A stretch of 8,241 nt of DNA from Candidatus Poseidoniales archaeon (GTDB lineage: Archaea; Thermoplasmatota; Poseidoniia; Poseidoniales; Poseidoniaceae), in contig JAAXIR010000048.1 in the NCBI GenBank assembly GCA_012270265.1, forward strand, positions 1 to 8,241, given 5' to 3'. The notes under the pieces are model-generated. The model was not told where the DNA came from and did no database searches. It saw nothing but the letters and a program-made list of their open reading frames with translations. This document shows, piece by piece, positions 1 to 7,141 of the stretch (positions are counted from its first letter, which is position 1; each line of letters starts with the position of its first letter). Position numbers and translations under genes: made by a program.

Positions 1-28
1 AGCCTTGACATTCGTCACATTGCGCCAT
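1..28 (-). CDS. 5' end of a CxxC (zinc-ribbon-like?) protein, cut by window edge
   Basis: On the minus strand an ATG at 28-26 opens a frame reading MAQCDECQG before the left edge. A CxxC pair (CDEC) right after the start is typical of small zinc-ribbon proteins, but only nine residues are visible, so the family cannot be named. The start lies one base after the uppS stop codon (TGA at 32-30), a spacing that usually means translational coupling within an operon. No separate Shine-Dalgarno site is visible because the uppS coding end fills the space. A chance ATG is possible; the next stretch of sequence to the left would decide. Confidence 0.45.
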
Positions 29-29
29 A

Positions 30-809
30 TCATTCACAGAATCTTCGCTTTCGCATTTGATAGGTTTGAACGGCTTTGAGGAGGTCTTTCTTCTTGAATG
101 AAGGCCAAAATACGTCTGAGAAATACAATTCCGAATACGCCATTTGCCATAACAAGAAGTTGCTAATCCGCTCTTCTCCACTGGTTCGGATGACAAGGTC
201 AGGATCGGGCATATCTGCAGTATAGAGGTGCTCTGAAACGGTTTTTTCAGTAATTTCTTCCAGGGTTAATTTGCCAGATTTGTGCAGATCTGCGATGTTT
301 TGGATGGCATGAATCAACTCCTCACGAGCACCATATGCAAGACAAACCGTGAATACGAAATCGTTGTAATCAGCGGTTTTTGATTCTGCATAATCGATGG
401 CATCGTTGACGTGTTGAGGAAGAAGTTCTCTTCGTCCAATGATTTGCACTCGGACATTGTTCTCGTGAATTCGAGGATCTTCAGCGATCGATTTCAGTCC
501 CTCAACATAGAGCTTGAACAGTGTCTCGAGTTCTGGTTCAGGGCGGTTCAGATTCTCGGTTGAAAGTGCATAAACAGTGAACCATGGAATGCCGAGTTCT
601 AGGACCCAATCCAGTACCGCTTCGAGTCGTTGCTTACCTATTCGGTGACCAACGTGTGTTGCAAGATTCGATCGCCAAGCAAACCGGCGATTACCATCCA
701 TGATGATTGCGAGGTGCTTCGGTTGAATCTCATGTTCAAGTACTTCGCGAAGGAGTTTTGCCTCAACCGCCTGGCCGAGAACGTCACCCATCTTTTCGCT
801 GATTCCCAT
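30..809 (-). CDS. uppS: Cis-prenyltransferase: polyprenyl (undecaprenyl/dehydrodolichyl-type) diphosphate synthase
   Basis: This enzyme adds isopentenyl units in cis to an allylic diphosphate, giving the long polyprenyl diphosphate from which archaea make the dolichol-type lipid carrier for N-glycans and other surface sugars. It acts at the cytoplasmic membrane face. With the start at 809 the protein has 259 residues, normal for the family. Family motifs occur in order: HLAIIMDGNRRFA near residues 32-44 (Asp of MDGN binds the diphosphate), YALSTENLNRP (80-90), GRRELLP, CLAYGAREEL (156-165), then DPDLVIRTSGEERISNFLLW (202-221, Arg for IPP binding) and AYSELYF. Arg after MDGN and Ala in YGAR are the archaeal style. 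The same frame stays open to 1082, but the extra 91 residues match nothing in the family and lie opposite the 5' region of the divergent gene. ATG 809 or ATG 791 gives the usual 25-31 residues before the first motif. Family call is secure; chain length and exact start are not. Confidence 0.93.
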   Translation of the reverse strand: MGISEKMGDVLGQAVEAKLLREVLEHEIQPKHLAIIMDGNRRFAWRSNLATHVGHRIGKQRLEAVLDWVLELGIPWFTVYALSTENLNRPEPELETLFKLYVEGLKSIAEDPRIHENNVRVQIIGRRELLPQHVNDAIDYAESKTADYNDFVFTVCLAYGAREELIHAIQNIADLHKSGKLTLEEITEKTVSEHLYTADMPDPDLVIRTSGEERISNFLLWQMAYSELYFSDVFWPSFKKKDLLKAVQTYQMRKRRFCE

Positions 810-872
810 GGCCGTCCCAACTCTTCCAAACGGTTCTCTTGTTTCATTGCATCCCCTTGACAACAAAGACAC

Positions 873-1131
873 ATTGAATGGGAAGAGCCAGCGTGGATTG
901 TTCATGGAGGACGAGTCGTGGTGGCCGCAATGCATTGCCCTTTCCTCTATGGATGAAGCCATTGAAGCCGGCCAACTAGAGACAAAATGGGGCGCTGTAT
1001 CGTGCTGAAATGTCCAAGCATGCCTCCAATCTGAATGGTGGACTTCACAAAAAAACGGTTCTTGGGGTGTCTTCGATGACATTCAGCCATCAACCATTGA
1101 GGTTGTTCAAACGGATGGAAACCGAACGCTT
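873..1131 (+). pseudogene. Broken 5' part of the following membrane-protein gene (frameshift plus in-frame TGA)
   Basis: This stretch carries coding-like sequence continuous with the 1132-2064 gene but is not readable as one frame. From the TGA at 1006-1008 to 1131 the downstream frame is open and reads naturally (for example SEWWTSQKNGSWGVFDDIQ). From about 952 to 1005, just before that TGA, it reads DEAIEAGQLETKWGAVSC. Further upstream, 873-950 reads best one frame away (EWEEPAWIVHGGRVVVAAM, then HCPFLYG), with purine-rich first codon positions, ending at TGA 951-953. The alternative is that translation starts at ATG 904 in the downstream frame (MEDESWWPQC...), leaving only the TGA as a lesion (codon 35 of 387). 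Either the gene is decaying, the read or assembly has errors, or translation really begins further down. No convincing ATG start exists for the 873 frame. Confidence 0.5.
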
Positions 1132-2064
1132 TTGCTACTTGATGCATCGTACATCGTTCTTGCTTATTCGATTCCAACGAGCAACCGTACGTCTTCATTG
1201 CATCAGAACAAAGACATCCATTCCAGACTTCAATCGACCAATCTCCATCTTCCAATTGGCGGTATGTTGCTTGACGGCAAAGATGCATTGGTTGTCTTTC
1301 CCGCAGGCAAATTAACGGAACCATCGCCTGAGTGGCTTGGCCAGACACTCGGAGAAATCCAGAATATGTTGGCTCCTCTGTCCAGCCCAAACGATCAGAA
1401 ACGTTGGAACCAACGGTTGAAAGATCTTGAAGATGAATTGAAACCGAATACGTTGTGGAGAGCGCCTCATGCCTCTGTTACGAAGGGTATTCCTTCCGTT
1501 CGAATTCATCCGAACTACATTGTTGAGGTCGAAGGGGAACATAGCGCACTGCCATTGAATCAGACCGTTAGCGAAGCGCTCCTATGTGGAACGGAACGGC
1601 TTCCTGGGATTGCAGAGTTCATACAATTGGAAGGCCGAGTCGTTGAGGAGAAGGGATACGAGCCCGACCAAATTGAGGTTCTCTTTGAGAACTGGAAGCG
1701 TTGTGTTCCAGCCTCTTGGACAAGCCGCAAAGCGCTCTCAACCGTTCTCGGTGGCGCATGGATTTGGAGGTACTACGACGTTCTCGTCGTTACTGCTGAA
1801 TCGGTGTTGTATGGAGATGAACCACGCTACGAATCGTCTCAAAAGTGGTTGAAAGACGTCTCTCGATTGCAGGCTCATCTTGGCGTCCTACGTGTTTGGA
1901 AGAGCGGAGTATGGGTAGGAGTCACGACGATGATTGTCGCCTACTATGCATGGCAACTCGAGACGTTATCAACAACGAATTCGGTTGGTCTTGCCGTTCT
2001 GGGATCAATCATTTCGATCGGATCGAACCTCTTGTATTGGAAGAAAGATCCGCCAGCGTTCTGA
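1132..2064 (+). CDS. Unrecognised protein with two C-terminal transmembrane helices
   Basis: I do not recognise this family. The intact open stretch gives 310 residues from a TTG at 1132; the first in-frame ATG is at 1264. Neither is a convincing true start, because coding-like sequence in the same frame continues upstream to a TGA at 1006 (see the preceding entry), giving about 386 residues if read from ATG 904. Residues 1-255 look soluble and mixed alpha/beta, with a hydrophobic strand pair (MLLDGKDALVVFPAGK, 45-60), a charged helix (90-104) and an aromatic patch around GGAWIWRYYD (207-216). Two hydrophobic segments follow, about 258-274 and 284-303, then the short basic tail YWKKDPPAF. That arrangement suggests a cytoplasmic domain held at the membrane by a C-terminal hairpin. 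The gene diverges from uppS and converges on the MscS gene with no spacer, so the context gives no functional hint. Confidence 0.7.
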   Translation: MLLDASYIVLAYSIPTSNRTSSLHQNKDIHSRLQSTNLHLPIGGMLLDGKDALVVFPAGKLTEPSPEWLGQTLGEIQNMLAPLSSPNDQKRWNQRLKDLEDELKPNTLWRAPHASVTKGIPSVRIHPNYIVEVEGEHSALPLNQTVSEALLCGTERLPGIAEFIQLEGRVVEEKGYEPDQIEVLFENWKRCVPASWTSRKALSTVLGGAWIWRYYDVLVVTAESVLYGDEPRYESSQKWLKDVSRLQAHLGVLRVWKSGVWVGVTTMIVAYYAWQLETLSTTNSVGLAVLGSIISIGSNLLYWKKDPPAF

Positions 2065-3159
2065 TCAGCGTTGTTGACGGATTCGACCGTCATAGAACGA
2101 GAGACCGAGTTCTTTTGCCAATTCCATCAAATCGAGAATGAGTGCTTCACGAGCTTTGCGTTCTGCAATTGAGGAATCCACGTTCCAGTACAGATTCAAC
2201 TCAATGTCAATCGATTGAGCAGAAATCGTATTGATGCTGCACCACGATGCATCTGCTTTCGTTGTTGAATCATGATCGTGAATCAATGCGAGCGAACGTT
2301 GGCAGAACGATTCGACCTTTTCAGGGTCCGAATTGATGTCGAGGTGAACCATCGATTGCCATCGGCGCCATCGTCGCTTGCCCCAGTTTTCGACGGGGAT
2401 GTTGACAAGGTTGGCGTTGGGTATGGTGATGATGGTATCCAAGGACGTTCGCAACAGTGTCGTTCGGAGATTGATTTCAATGACCTCTCCTTCCGATGTA
2501 CCAATAACAACCCAGTCGCCGACTTTGAAGGGACGATCGAGTAGGACGGTGATGGCGCCAAAGAAGTTGGAGATACTGTCTTTTGCAGCCAGTGCAAATG
2601 CCAATCCTGAGATTCCAAGTCCTGCGAGGAGTGACGTTAACTCGAATCCGAGTGCGTCAGCGATGAAAATAGCGCCAACGAAGATGATGATGAATCGAAG
2701 AACGCTTTCGAGGGCTGAGATGAGCGTCTTTTCCGTTCCATCGAGTTCGTCGTCTTTGTCAAGGAATCGAACAACATCGTAGACGAGGCTGACAAGACGG
2801 AAGGCCCACACGACGATCGAAATGACCAGTAAGAACTGGAGAACATCAGGGATGTATTCTGCCCAAGACGGCATCAGAATGTGCTCCTTGTCTGATTGTT
2901 CACGGACCAAGAAATCGATCGTAACGAAGGAAAATGCATACGCTACAACGCTGCCCAAAGCCTTGTCACCTTTCTTTACTGTCTTCTGTCGAATCGTGTC
3001 GTTGCGTACAATAACACCAAAGAAGCCGTGCGAGATATTGCTCACAATCAATCGAAGAATCACAGAAACGACGAGGATGGCACCGAACACGAGGAGGGTC
3101 GATTGGGAGAATCCAAGCATTTCTCCGCTTTCGTAAGTCAAATTATCGTACAGGCCCAT
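2065..3159 (-). CDS. Small-conductance mechanosensitive channel, MscS family
   Basis: MscS channels open under membrane tension and release solutes during hypo-osmotic shock. The 364-residue protein has hydrophobic helices at about 20-42, 67-84 and 103-128, then 152-170 running into the pore helix 172-192 (LTSLLAGLGISGLAFALAAK), whose Gly/Ala pattern is the MscS TM3 hallmark. The beta-domain follows: FFGAITVLLDRPFKVGDWV (199-217), the EGEVIEINLRTT strand pair, and the TIPNANLVNIPVENW signature (245-259). A C-terminal alpha/beta cage domain completes it. This gives one or two more N-terminal helices than E. coli MscS (286 residues), which is common in archaeal homologues. ATG 3159 has a GAGAG about 6 bases upstream; ATG at residue 14 is a less likely alternative. 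The gene is divergent from the carboxypeptidase across 99 bases and ends base-to-base against the convergent unknown gene. Confidence 0.94.
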   Translation of the reverse strand: MGLYDNLTYESGEMLGFSQSTLLVFGAILVVSVILRLIVSNISHGFFGVIVRNDTIRQKTVKKGDKALGSVVAYAFSFVTIDFLVREQSDKEHILMPSWAEYIPDVLQFLLVISIVVWAFRLVSLVYDVVRFLDKDDELDGTEKTLISALESVLRFIIIFVGAIFIADALGFELTSLLAGLGISGLAFALAAKDSISNFFGAITVLLDRPFKVGDWVVIGTSEGEVIEINLRTTLLRTSLDTIITIPNANLVNIPVENWGKRRWRRWQSMVHLDINSDPEKVESFCQRSLALIHDHDSTTKADASWCSINTISAQSIDIELNLYWNVDSSIAERKAREALILDLMELAKELGLSFYDGRIRQQR

Positions 3160-3258
3160 GTGCTCTCGTGTAACCTTTTCTTCAAGATTTTTTCCTCTGA
3201 TTCAGAACCGTCACCGCGAGGGTTTCAAGTGTGGGAAGCAACTGGGTCGAATGATAGC
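3160..3258. promoter_or_regulatory. Divergent promoter region between MscS and carboxypeptidase genes
   Basis: These 99 bases separate two divergent starts and must hold signals for the MscS gene and, most likely, for the whole carboxypeptidase-transporter cluster. A T-rich run (3177-3195) is the only conspicuous composition feature. I see no clear TATA box with a BRE element and no inverted repeat that I would call an operator. Confidence 0.35.
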
Positions 3259-5424
3259 ATGTCGTCCAAACGTCGTCAACGCTCAGCCATCGTCGCGATT
3301 TTCCTTCTCATGATGCCTTTGATGCTTACCTCGGTGTCATCGACTGTGGCAACATCGTTTGAAGAAAATGAATCTGGAAACACTCCAGAGGGTATTTGGA
3401 GCGATGATTATGCAAATCATGTTCACCCATGGGGCGGCGACGATCGTGTTCAATTCAAGCAGTATCACGATTATGACAGCATGCGACAGCGAATGCTCCA
3501 ACTCGCAGAACAATCCTACTCCTATCAAGGTCAGGATGTTGATATCATGTCCTTCCATGAAGGATTGAATGGCGGCATCAATGCACGTGGTGTTGAGATG
3601 ACGGCTGACAGTTACAAGGGTCACCACTACAGCCATCCCTCGCCGTGGATGAAAATCACCGGTGGTGGCGAAGACCTTGAGGGGGTCTATGGCGGAGAAT
3701 GCAACGATTTCGTCGGTGACTGTGGCAACTACGAAGACATACCGGATGTCCAAATGGTTGGAAATTTCCACGCTCGAGAATGGATGTCCTACGAAGTTCC
3801 AATGATGTTCCTCGAAATGCTTGCCCATTACTACGGATCTGTTGGCGTCGATAACGACGGTGATGGATTGATTGACGAAGATCCTTGGGGCGATTCAAAT
3901 GGTGATGGGGTTCTCGATGACGATGGCGATTGTCTTTCTCTTGCAGCTGAATACCAAGACTCGAATGGCGATGGAAACCCATGCGGACCGGGTGATCTCG
4001 GCGTCGATGAAGACTTCTCGGAACAGCAACTCACTGACCTTGTCAACACCCGTGAAATCTACCTCGTACCGATGCTCAACGTTGACGGAAACCGATACGA
4101 CCGCGAAGAATTCTGTGGTGAGAATGCATGGGAAACATGCCCGACAGGTGGATGGAGAAAGAATCTTCGAAACAACTGGCCACAACCACTCCCTGATTTC
4201 AACGAACAGGTTGACGATGATTTCGATGGAGTCGATCTCAACCGAAACTTCCAGTTTGAATGGGGCTGGCCATTGGGCGCCACAGTTCCACTTGTTCCTG
4301 GGACATGCACACCTGCTGAAGACGAGCGGGCTGGTATTACAAACAACGATGTCTACACTGGACCGTACGATACCACTGACAACGATGGAGACGGGCTGGT
4401 CAACGAAGACAACGTTGATGGCGAAGACGCCGACAACGATGGTCGCTTGGATGAGGACTGGGCTGGTGGAAACAGCGAGCCTGAAACCCTCTTCGTACAA
4501 GATTTGACCGAAATGAACGACGATGACAACAACCTTGCTTCTGACTTCAAAATGACGCTCTCATGGCACTCCTTCTCCGAGCTTGTTCTCTATCCATGGG
4601 GACACTGCACAGGTTGCGAGACACCAGATCACCAGCAGTTGATCTATCACGGTGACCAAATGGCTGAAATGACCGATTATACCAACATGCAGAGCAGCGA
4701 TCTCTACCCGACAACTGGCGATTACTGCGATTGGCAGTACGGTGTCCATGATGCGTTCTGTTACACAATGGAGATTGGAACGGCCTTCCACCAACGCCCG
4801 GAAGACGTGAACCACATCGCAGTACGAAATGTTGGAGTTCCGTTCTATGTCCTTGAGATCGCAGACAACCCACGGGAACGAGCGAACCTCGCCATGGAGA
4901 ATATTTCCCAACAGAACTACCTCGTCACACCAACAGACGTGGACGTCCCTGAATCTGGAGACATTCCGATCGATGTTTGTGTCTCAAATCAATTCCCGTA
5001 CAGTGAAGCCAACAGTTACGTCAAGTATCGTATGGTCAAACCAAGTCGCCTTCAATCCGATTACGGTCCCCGTGAATGGGCAACGACTCCTTGGGAGTCC
5101 GTCGCTATTGAGCGCGTTGATGAAGCCTGTACAACGGCTGAAGGAAACGGTACAATTCTTCGTGCAGAGATTCCAGTATCTGAATCTTCAACTGGAAAGT
5201 TGCATTACAAGGCACTGATTTCAACGCTGAGTGGTTCTGAGGCGATCTATCCAGCGGACGGCTCGTACTATGAACTTGGAATCGAGTATCGCTCAGCCTA
5301 TGGCAGCCTGTCTGGCTCGTTGTTCCTCTTTGTCATCATTGCTGGTACCGTATGGGGTGGCCTTGGAGCCTGTTTGCGATTGATGCTAGGTGAGGAACAA
5401 ACTCTCGATGCAGAGGTTGTCTGA
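3259..5424 (+). CDS. Exported, membrane-anchored M14-family zinc carboxypeptidase with Asp-rich calcium-loop insertions
   Basis: An M14 metallocarboxypeptidase, expected to cleave C-terminal residues from peptides outside the cell. From ATG 3259 it has 721 residues. A signal peptide (basic SSKRRQRS, then hydrophobic 10-29) and a C-terminal membrane helix (about 685-708) with an acidic cytoplasmic tail place the catalytic part outside, tethered. Catalytic residues are complete by comparison with carboxypeptidase A: zinc ligands His171 and Glu174 in NFHAREW and His437 in SWHSFSE; Arg300, and Asn328-Arg329 in DLNRNF, for the substrate carboxylate; Tyr483; and general base Glu505 in TMEIGTAF. Two Asp-rich insertions with DxDxDG loops (about 196-253 and 365-403) widen the Glu174-His437 gap to 263 residues, about double the usual. 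A beta-rich region (about 551-680) precedes the anchor. Thirteen Cys lie in the external part. The frame is open back to a TTG at 2896, but that runs antisense through the MscS gene and lacks a signal peptide. It is first in a cluster with an amino-acid symporter 10 bases downstream. Confidence 0.93.
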   Translation: MSSKRRQRSAIVAIFLLMMPLMLTSVSSTVATSFEENESGNTPEGIWSDDYANHVHPWGGDDRVQFKQYHDYDSMRQRMLQLAEQSYSYQGQDVDIMSFHEGLNGGINARGVEMTADSYKGHHYSHPSPWMKITGGGEDLEGVYGGECNDFVGDCGNYEDIPDVQMVGNFHAREWMSYEVPMMFLEMLAHYYGSVGVDNDGDGLIDEDPWGDSNGDGVLDDDGDCLSLAAEYQDSNGDGNPCGPGDLGVDEDFSEQQLTDLVNTREIYLVPMLNVDGNRYDREEFCGENAWETCPTGGWRKNLRNNWPQPLPDFNEQVDDDFDGVDLNRNFQFEWGWPLGATVPLVPGTCTPAEDERAGITNNDVYTGPYDTTDNDGDGLVNEDNVDGEDADNDGRLDEDWAGGNSEPETLFVQDLTEMNDDDNNLASDFKMTLSWHSFSELVLYPWGHCTGCETPDHQQLIYHGDQMAEMTDYTNMQSSDLYPTTGDYCDWQYGVHDAFCYTMEIGTAFHQRPEDVNHIAVRNVGVPFYVLEIADNPRERANLAMENISQQNYLVTPTDVDVPESGDIPIDVCVSNQFPYSEANSYVKYRMVKPSRLQSDYGPREWATTPWESVAIERVDEACTTAEGNGTILRAEIPVSESSTGKLHYKALISTLSGSEAIYPADGSYYELGIEYRSAYGSLSGSLFLFVIIAGTVWGGLGACLRLMLGEEQTLDAEVV
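3844..4017 (+). repeat. First Asp-rich DxDxDG insertion in the carboxypeptidase
   Basis: Codes for residues 196-253 of the peptidase: three DxDxDG or DxNGDG loops (DNDGDGLIDED at 198-208, DSNGDGVLDDDGD at 212-224, DSNGDG at 234-239) ending in DLGVDEDF. The loops resemble dockerin and thrombospondin type-3 calcium sites. The underlying DNA is a degenerate GAY-AAY-GAY-GGN repeat, which explains the low-complexity frames on both strands here. Confidence 0.75.
4366..4458 (+). repeat. Second Asp-rich DxDxDG insertion in the carboxypeptidase
   Basis: Codes for about residues 370-400: DNDGDGLVNED (374-384) followed by DADNDGRLDED (390-400). It has the same calcium-loop style as the first insertion and lies after the substrate-binding DLNRNF motif and before the third zinc ligand, so the two insertions flank the active-site half of the domain. 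Confidence 0.72.
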
Positions 5425-5430
5425 GGCGAT
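5423..5430 (+). promoter_or_regulatory. Shine-Dalgarno site deciding the transporter start
   Basis: GAGGCGAT overlaps the carboxypeptidase stop (TGA 5422-5424) and lies a normal distance before ATG 5435. It matches the archaeal anti-SD complement GAGGTGAT with one mismatch. It supports ATG 5435 over the in-frame GTG 5390 and ATG 5408, which would lie inside the carboxypeptidase gene. Confidence 0.7.
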
Positions 5431-5434
5431 TCCT

Positions 5435-7126
5435 ATGGGACAAAGTGATCAGTTTTCAGGCCGTCTCGGTCTTATTTTCGCTTCAATTGGAGCAGCTATC
5501 GGTACTGGAAACATCTGGCGTTTCCCGAGAATGGTTGGTGCAAACGGTGGAGGCACCTTCTTGATTCCTTGGGTCATTTTCCTCTTTGTTTGGTCGATTC
5601 CGCTTGTCATTGCTGAATTTGCGATGGGTAAGCGATCTCGAACAGGTACTGTAGGAACATTCCGAATCTTTGCCGGGAAGAAATTCGCTTGGATGGGATT
5701 GTGGACCGCTTGGATTTCCACTGCGATTGGCTTCTATTACGCCATCGTTGCTGGTTGGTGTCTCAAATATTTCCAACTCGGGATATCCGGTGGATTGACA
5801 GGTGAAGGCGTTGATACAACCGAAGTTTGGAACACGTTCTTGCAAAATCCTTTGCAGGTTATCGCTTTCCAGTTCCTCGTTATCGCTATTACACTCCTTG
5901 CGATTTGGAAAGGTGCAAAAGCCATCGAGAAGGTCAATGTCATCTTGATGACCTCTCTGTTCGTTCTCTTGTTCATGACCCTCGGCCTCTCCTTGTGGAT
6001 GGACCTCTCCGATGGAAGCCTCGATGGTGCACTCTTCATGTTCACCGTCGATCCTGCTATGCTGTCTGAACCCGAAGTCTGGATCAATGGATTGTCGCAA
6101 TCAGCATGGTCCTGCTCTGCAGGTATGGGTATGGCCATTACGTACGCTGTTTACATGCGCAAAGACGAGGATACGGTCCTCAACGCCTTCACAATGGGCT
6201 TTGCTAACAACAGCATCTCCATCATTGCAGGATTGGCTGTTCTTTCCGCTATCTTTGCAGTCAGCGCAGACCCTCTCGCAACCGTTACCAACGGTTCCTC
6301 TGCCATTACCTTCCTCGCACTCCCAGAAGTCTTTGCTCAAGCGCCTGGCGGTGCTGTAGGAGCCTTTGTCATGATGTCAGGATTCTTCCTTGCCTTGTCC
6401 TTTGCAGCCATCACTTCGATGATTTCAACGGTCGAATTGTGTGTCCGTAACTTCGTTGACCATGGCTATGACCGACAACGCTCAGTGCTCATCACCTCGA
6501 TTGCTATCTTTTTCTTTGGATTGCCGTCTGCAGTCATGTGGGTCAAACTCGATGCAGCAGGTGTCGCATTCCCTGAATTCCTCGAAGTTCAAGATCACAT
6601 CTGGGGCTATGGCCTGATGTTCAGTGGATTGTTTATCGCCTTCTCTATCTGGAAGTATGGATACATCAAGTGGAAGAAGGAAGTCGAACTCGGAAAGGCT
6701 GCACCAGGCTTCTATGGTTACCTCGGTGTCGGCGTATCCGCTTTCCGTGACGACTACATCAATACCGGTGACAACGATCTTGAAGTTGGTCGATGGTGGG
6801 ATTTGTGTCTCTATCTTGCCTTCCCGATTCTTTTCAGCGTCCTGATGCTTTCGTACTTTGGAGATATGATCGCCAATACGGAAGATGTTTGGAATCCTGC
6901 GAATCCGAAAGGACTGGGAATTATTCTAGCATTTTGGTCTGTTGTTGCAATTGTCTTCATTTCACTCAATAAGTTCCTCATTGCACGACCGTTGTACCGT
7001 AACGTTCCGGAAGGAGCAGAAGCAGATATCTCATTGCTCCCTGGTGGAGACGATCCACTCGTCACTGTTCTTGGTGCAGATGCGCCAATCGACATGACCG
7101 AATTGGTTGCAGAAGCTGTAGATTGA
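5435..7126 (+). CDS. Na+-dependent amino-acid symporter, NSS/SNF (SLC6, LeuT-fold) family
   Basis: Imports a small organic solute, probably an amino acid, with Na+. The protein has 563 residues and about 12 membrane helices. TM1 carries the unwound NSS signature GAAIGTGNIWRFP (19-31) and ANGGG (36-40). An ungapped comparison with remembered LeuT sequence through TM6-TM7 maps Na1-site LeuT Asn27, Thr254 and Asn286 to Asn26, Ser226 and Asn258, and TM8 Na2-site Ala351, Thr354 and Ser355 to Ala324, Thr327 and Ser328. Tyr102 matches the substrate-gating LeuT Tyr108, and Trp225 replaces Phe253. The position of LeuT Glu290 is Ser262, as in chloride-dependent animal transporters. An acidic C-terminal tail of about 45 residues follows the last helix. 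Substrate cannot be read from sequence; Met, Ala, Trp, Tyr and Leu are known for prokaryotic members. It follows the carboxypeptidase by 10 bases and precedes a small membrane protein by 15, so the cluster is very likely co-transcribed. Confidence 0.95.
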   Translation: MGQSDQFSGRLGLIFASIGAAIGTGNIWRFPRMVGANGGGTFLIPWVIFLFVWSIPLVIAEFAMGKRSRTGTVGTFRIFAGKKFAWMGLWTAWISTAIGFYYAIVAGWCLKYFQLGISGGLTGEGVDTTEVWNTFLQNPLQVIAFQFLVIAITLLAIWKGAKAIEKVNVILMTSLFVLLFMTLGLSLWMDLSDGSLDGALFMFTVDPAMLSEPEVWINGLSQSAWSCSAGMGMAITYAVYMRKDEDTVLNAFTMGFANNSISIIAGLAVLSAIFAVSADPLATVTNGSSAITFLALPEVFAQAPGGAVGAFVMMSGFFLALSFAAITSMISTVELCVRNFVDHGYDRQRSVLITSIAIFFFGLPSAVMWVKLDAAGVAFPEFLEVQDHIWGYGLMFSGLFIAFSIWKYGYIKWKKEVELGKAAPGFYGYLGVGVSAFRDDYINTGDNDLEVGRWWDLCLYLAFPILFSVLMLSYFGDMIANTEDVWNPANPKGLGIILAFWSVVAIVFISLNKFLIARPLYRNVPEGAEADISLLPGGDDPLVTVLGADAPIDMTELVAEAVD

Positions 7127-7128
7127 CC

Positions 7129-7136
7129 GAGGTGAT
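7129..7136 (+). promoter_or_regulatory. Strong Shine-Dalgarno site for the 56-residue gene
   Basis: GAGGTGAT, with 7 bases between its GAGGTG core and ATG 7142, is a full complement to the usual archaeal 16S rRNA 3' end. It is the best ribosome-binding site in the window and strong evidence that the small frame behind it is translated. Confidence 0.75.
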
Positions 7137-7141
7137 TGTTG

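Noticed and set aside
638..874. Minus-strand frame overlapping the uppS start (MKQENRLEEL...)
   Set aside because: An AAGGGG lies before its ATG, but its frame overlaps the proven uppS core in another register and shows no family features.
1006..1008. TGA as a selenocysteine codon
   Set aside because: No SECIS-like hairpin is evident, no selenoprotein family is recognised, and a neighbouring apparent frameshift points to decay or error.
810..1082. N-terminal extension of uppS to a start at 1082 (350 residues)
   Set aside because: The 91 extra residues have no family motif, are Cys/His/Trp-rich in an unnatural way and lie antisense to coding-like sequence of the divergent gene. Starts at 809 or 791 give the normal family length.
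2896..3258. Carboxypeptidase starting at TTG 2896 (842 residues)
   Set aside because: The extension is antisense to the MscS gene, and ATG 3259 begins a textbook signal peptide.
3844..4458. Short repeated GAY-AAY-GAY-GGN units considered as a DNA repeat or CRISPR-like array
   Set aside because: Units are degenerate at third codon positions, irregularly spaced and in frame, so they come from the protein motif DxDxDG.
3831..4550. Long frames on the other strand and other frames across the Asp-rich region (e.g. 3895-4500 minus, 3872-4507 plus)
   Set aside because: They are shadows of the GAY/GGN-rich repeat codons; their translations are low-complexity and match no family.
5390..5434. Transporter starting at GTG 5390 or ATG 5408
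   Set aside because: Both lie inside the carboxypeptidase gene. The Shine-Dalgarno site at 5423-5430 points to ATG 5435, and the NSS core begins only about 10 residues later.
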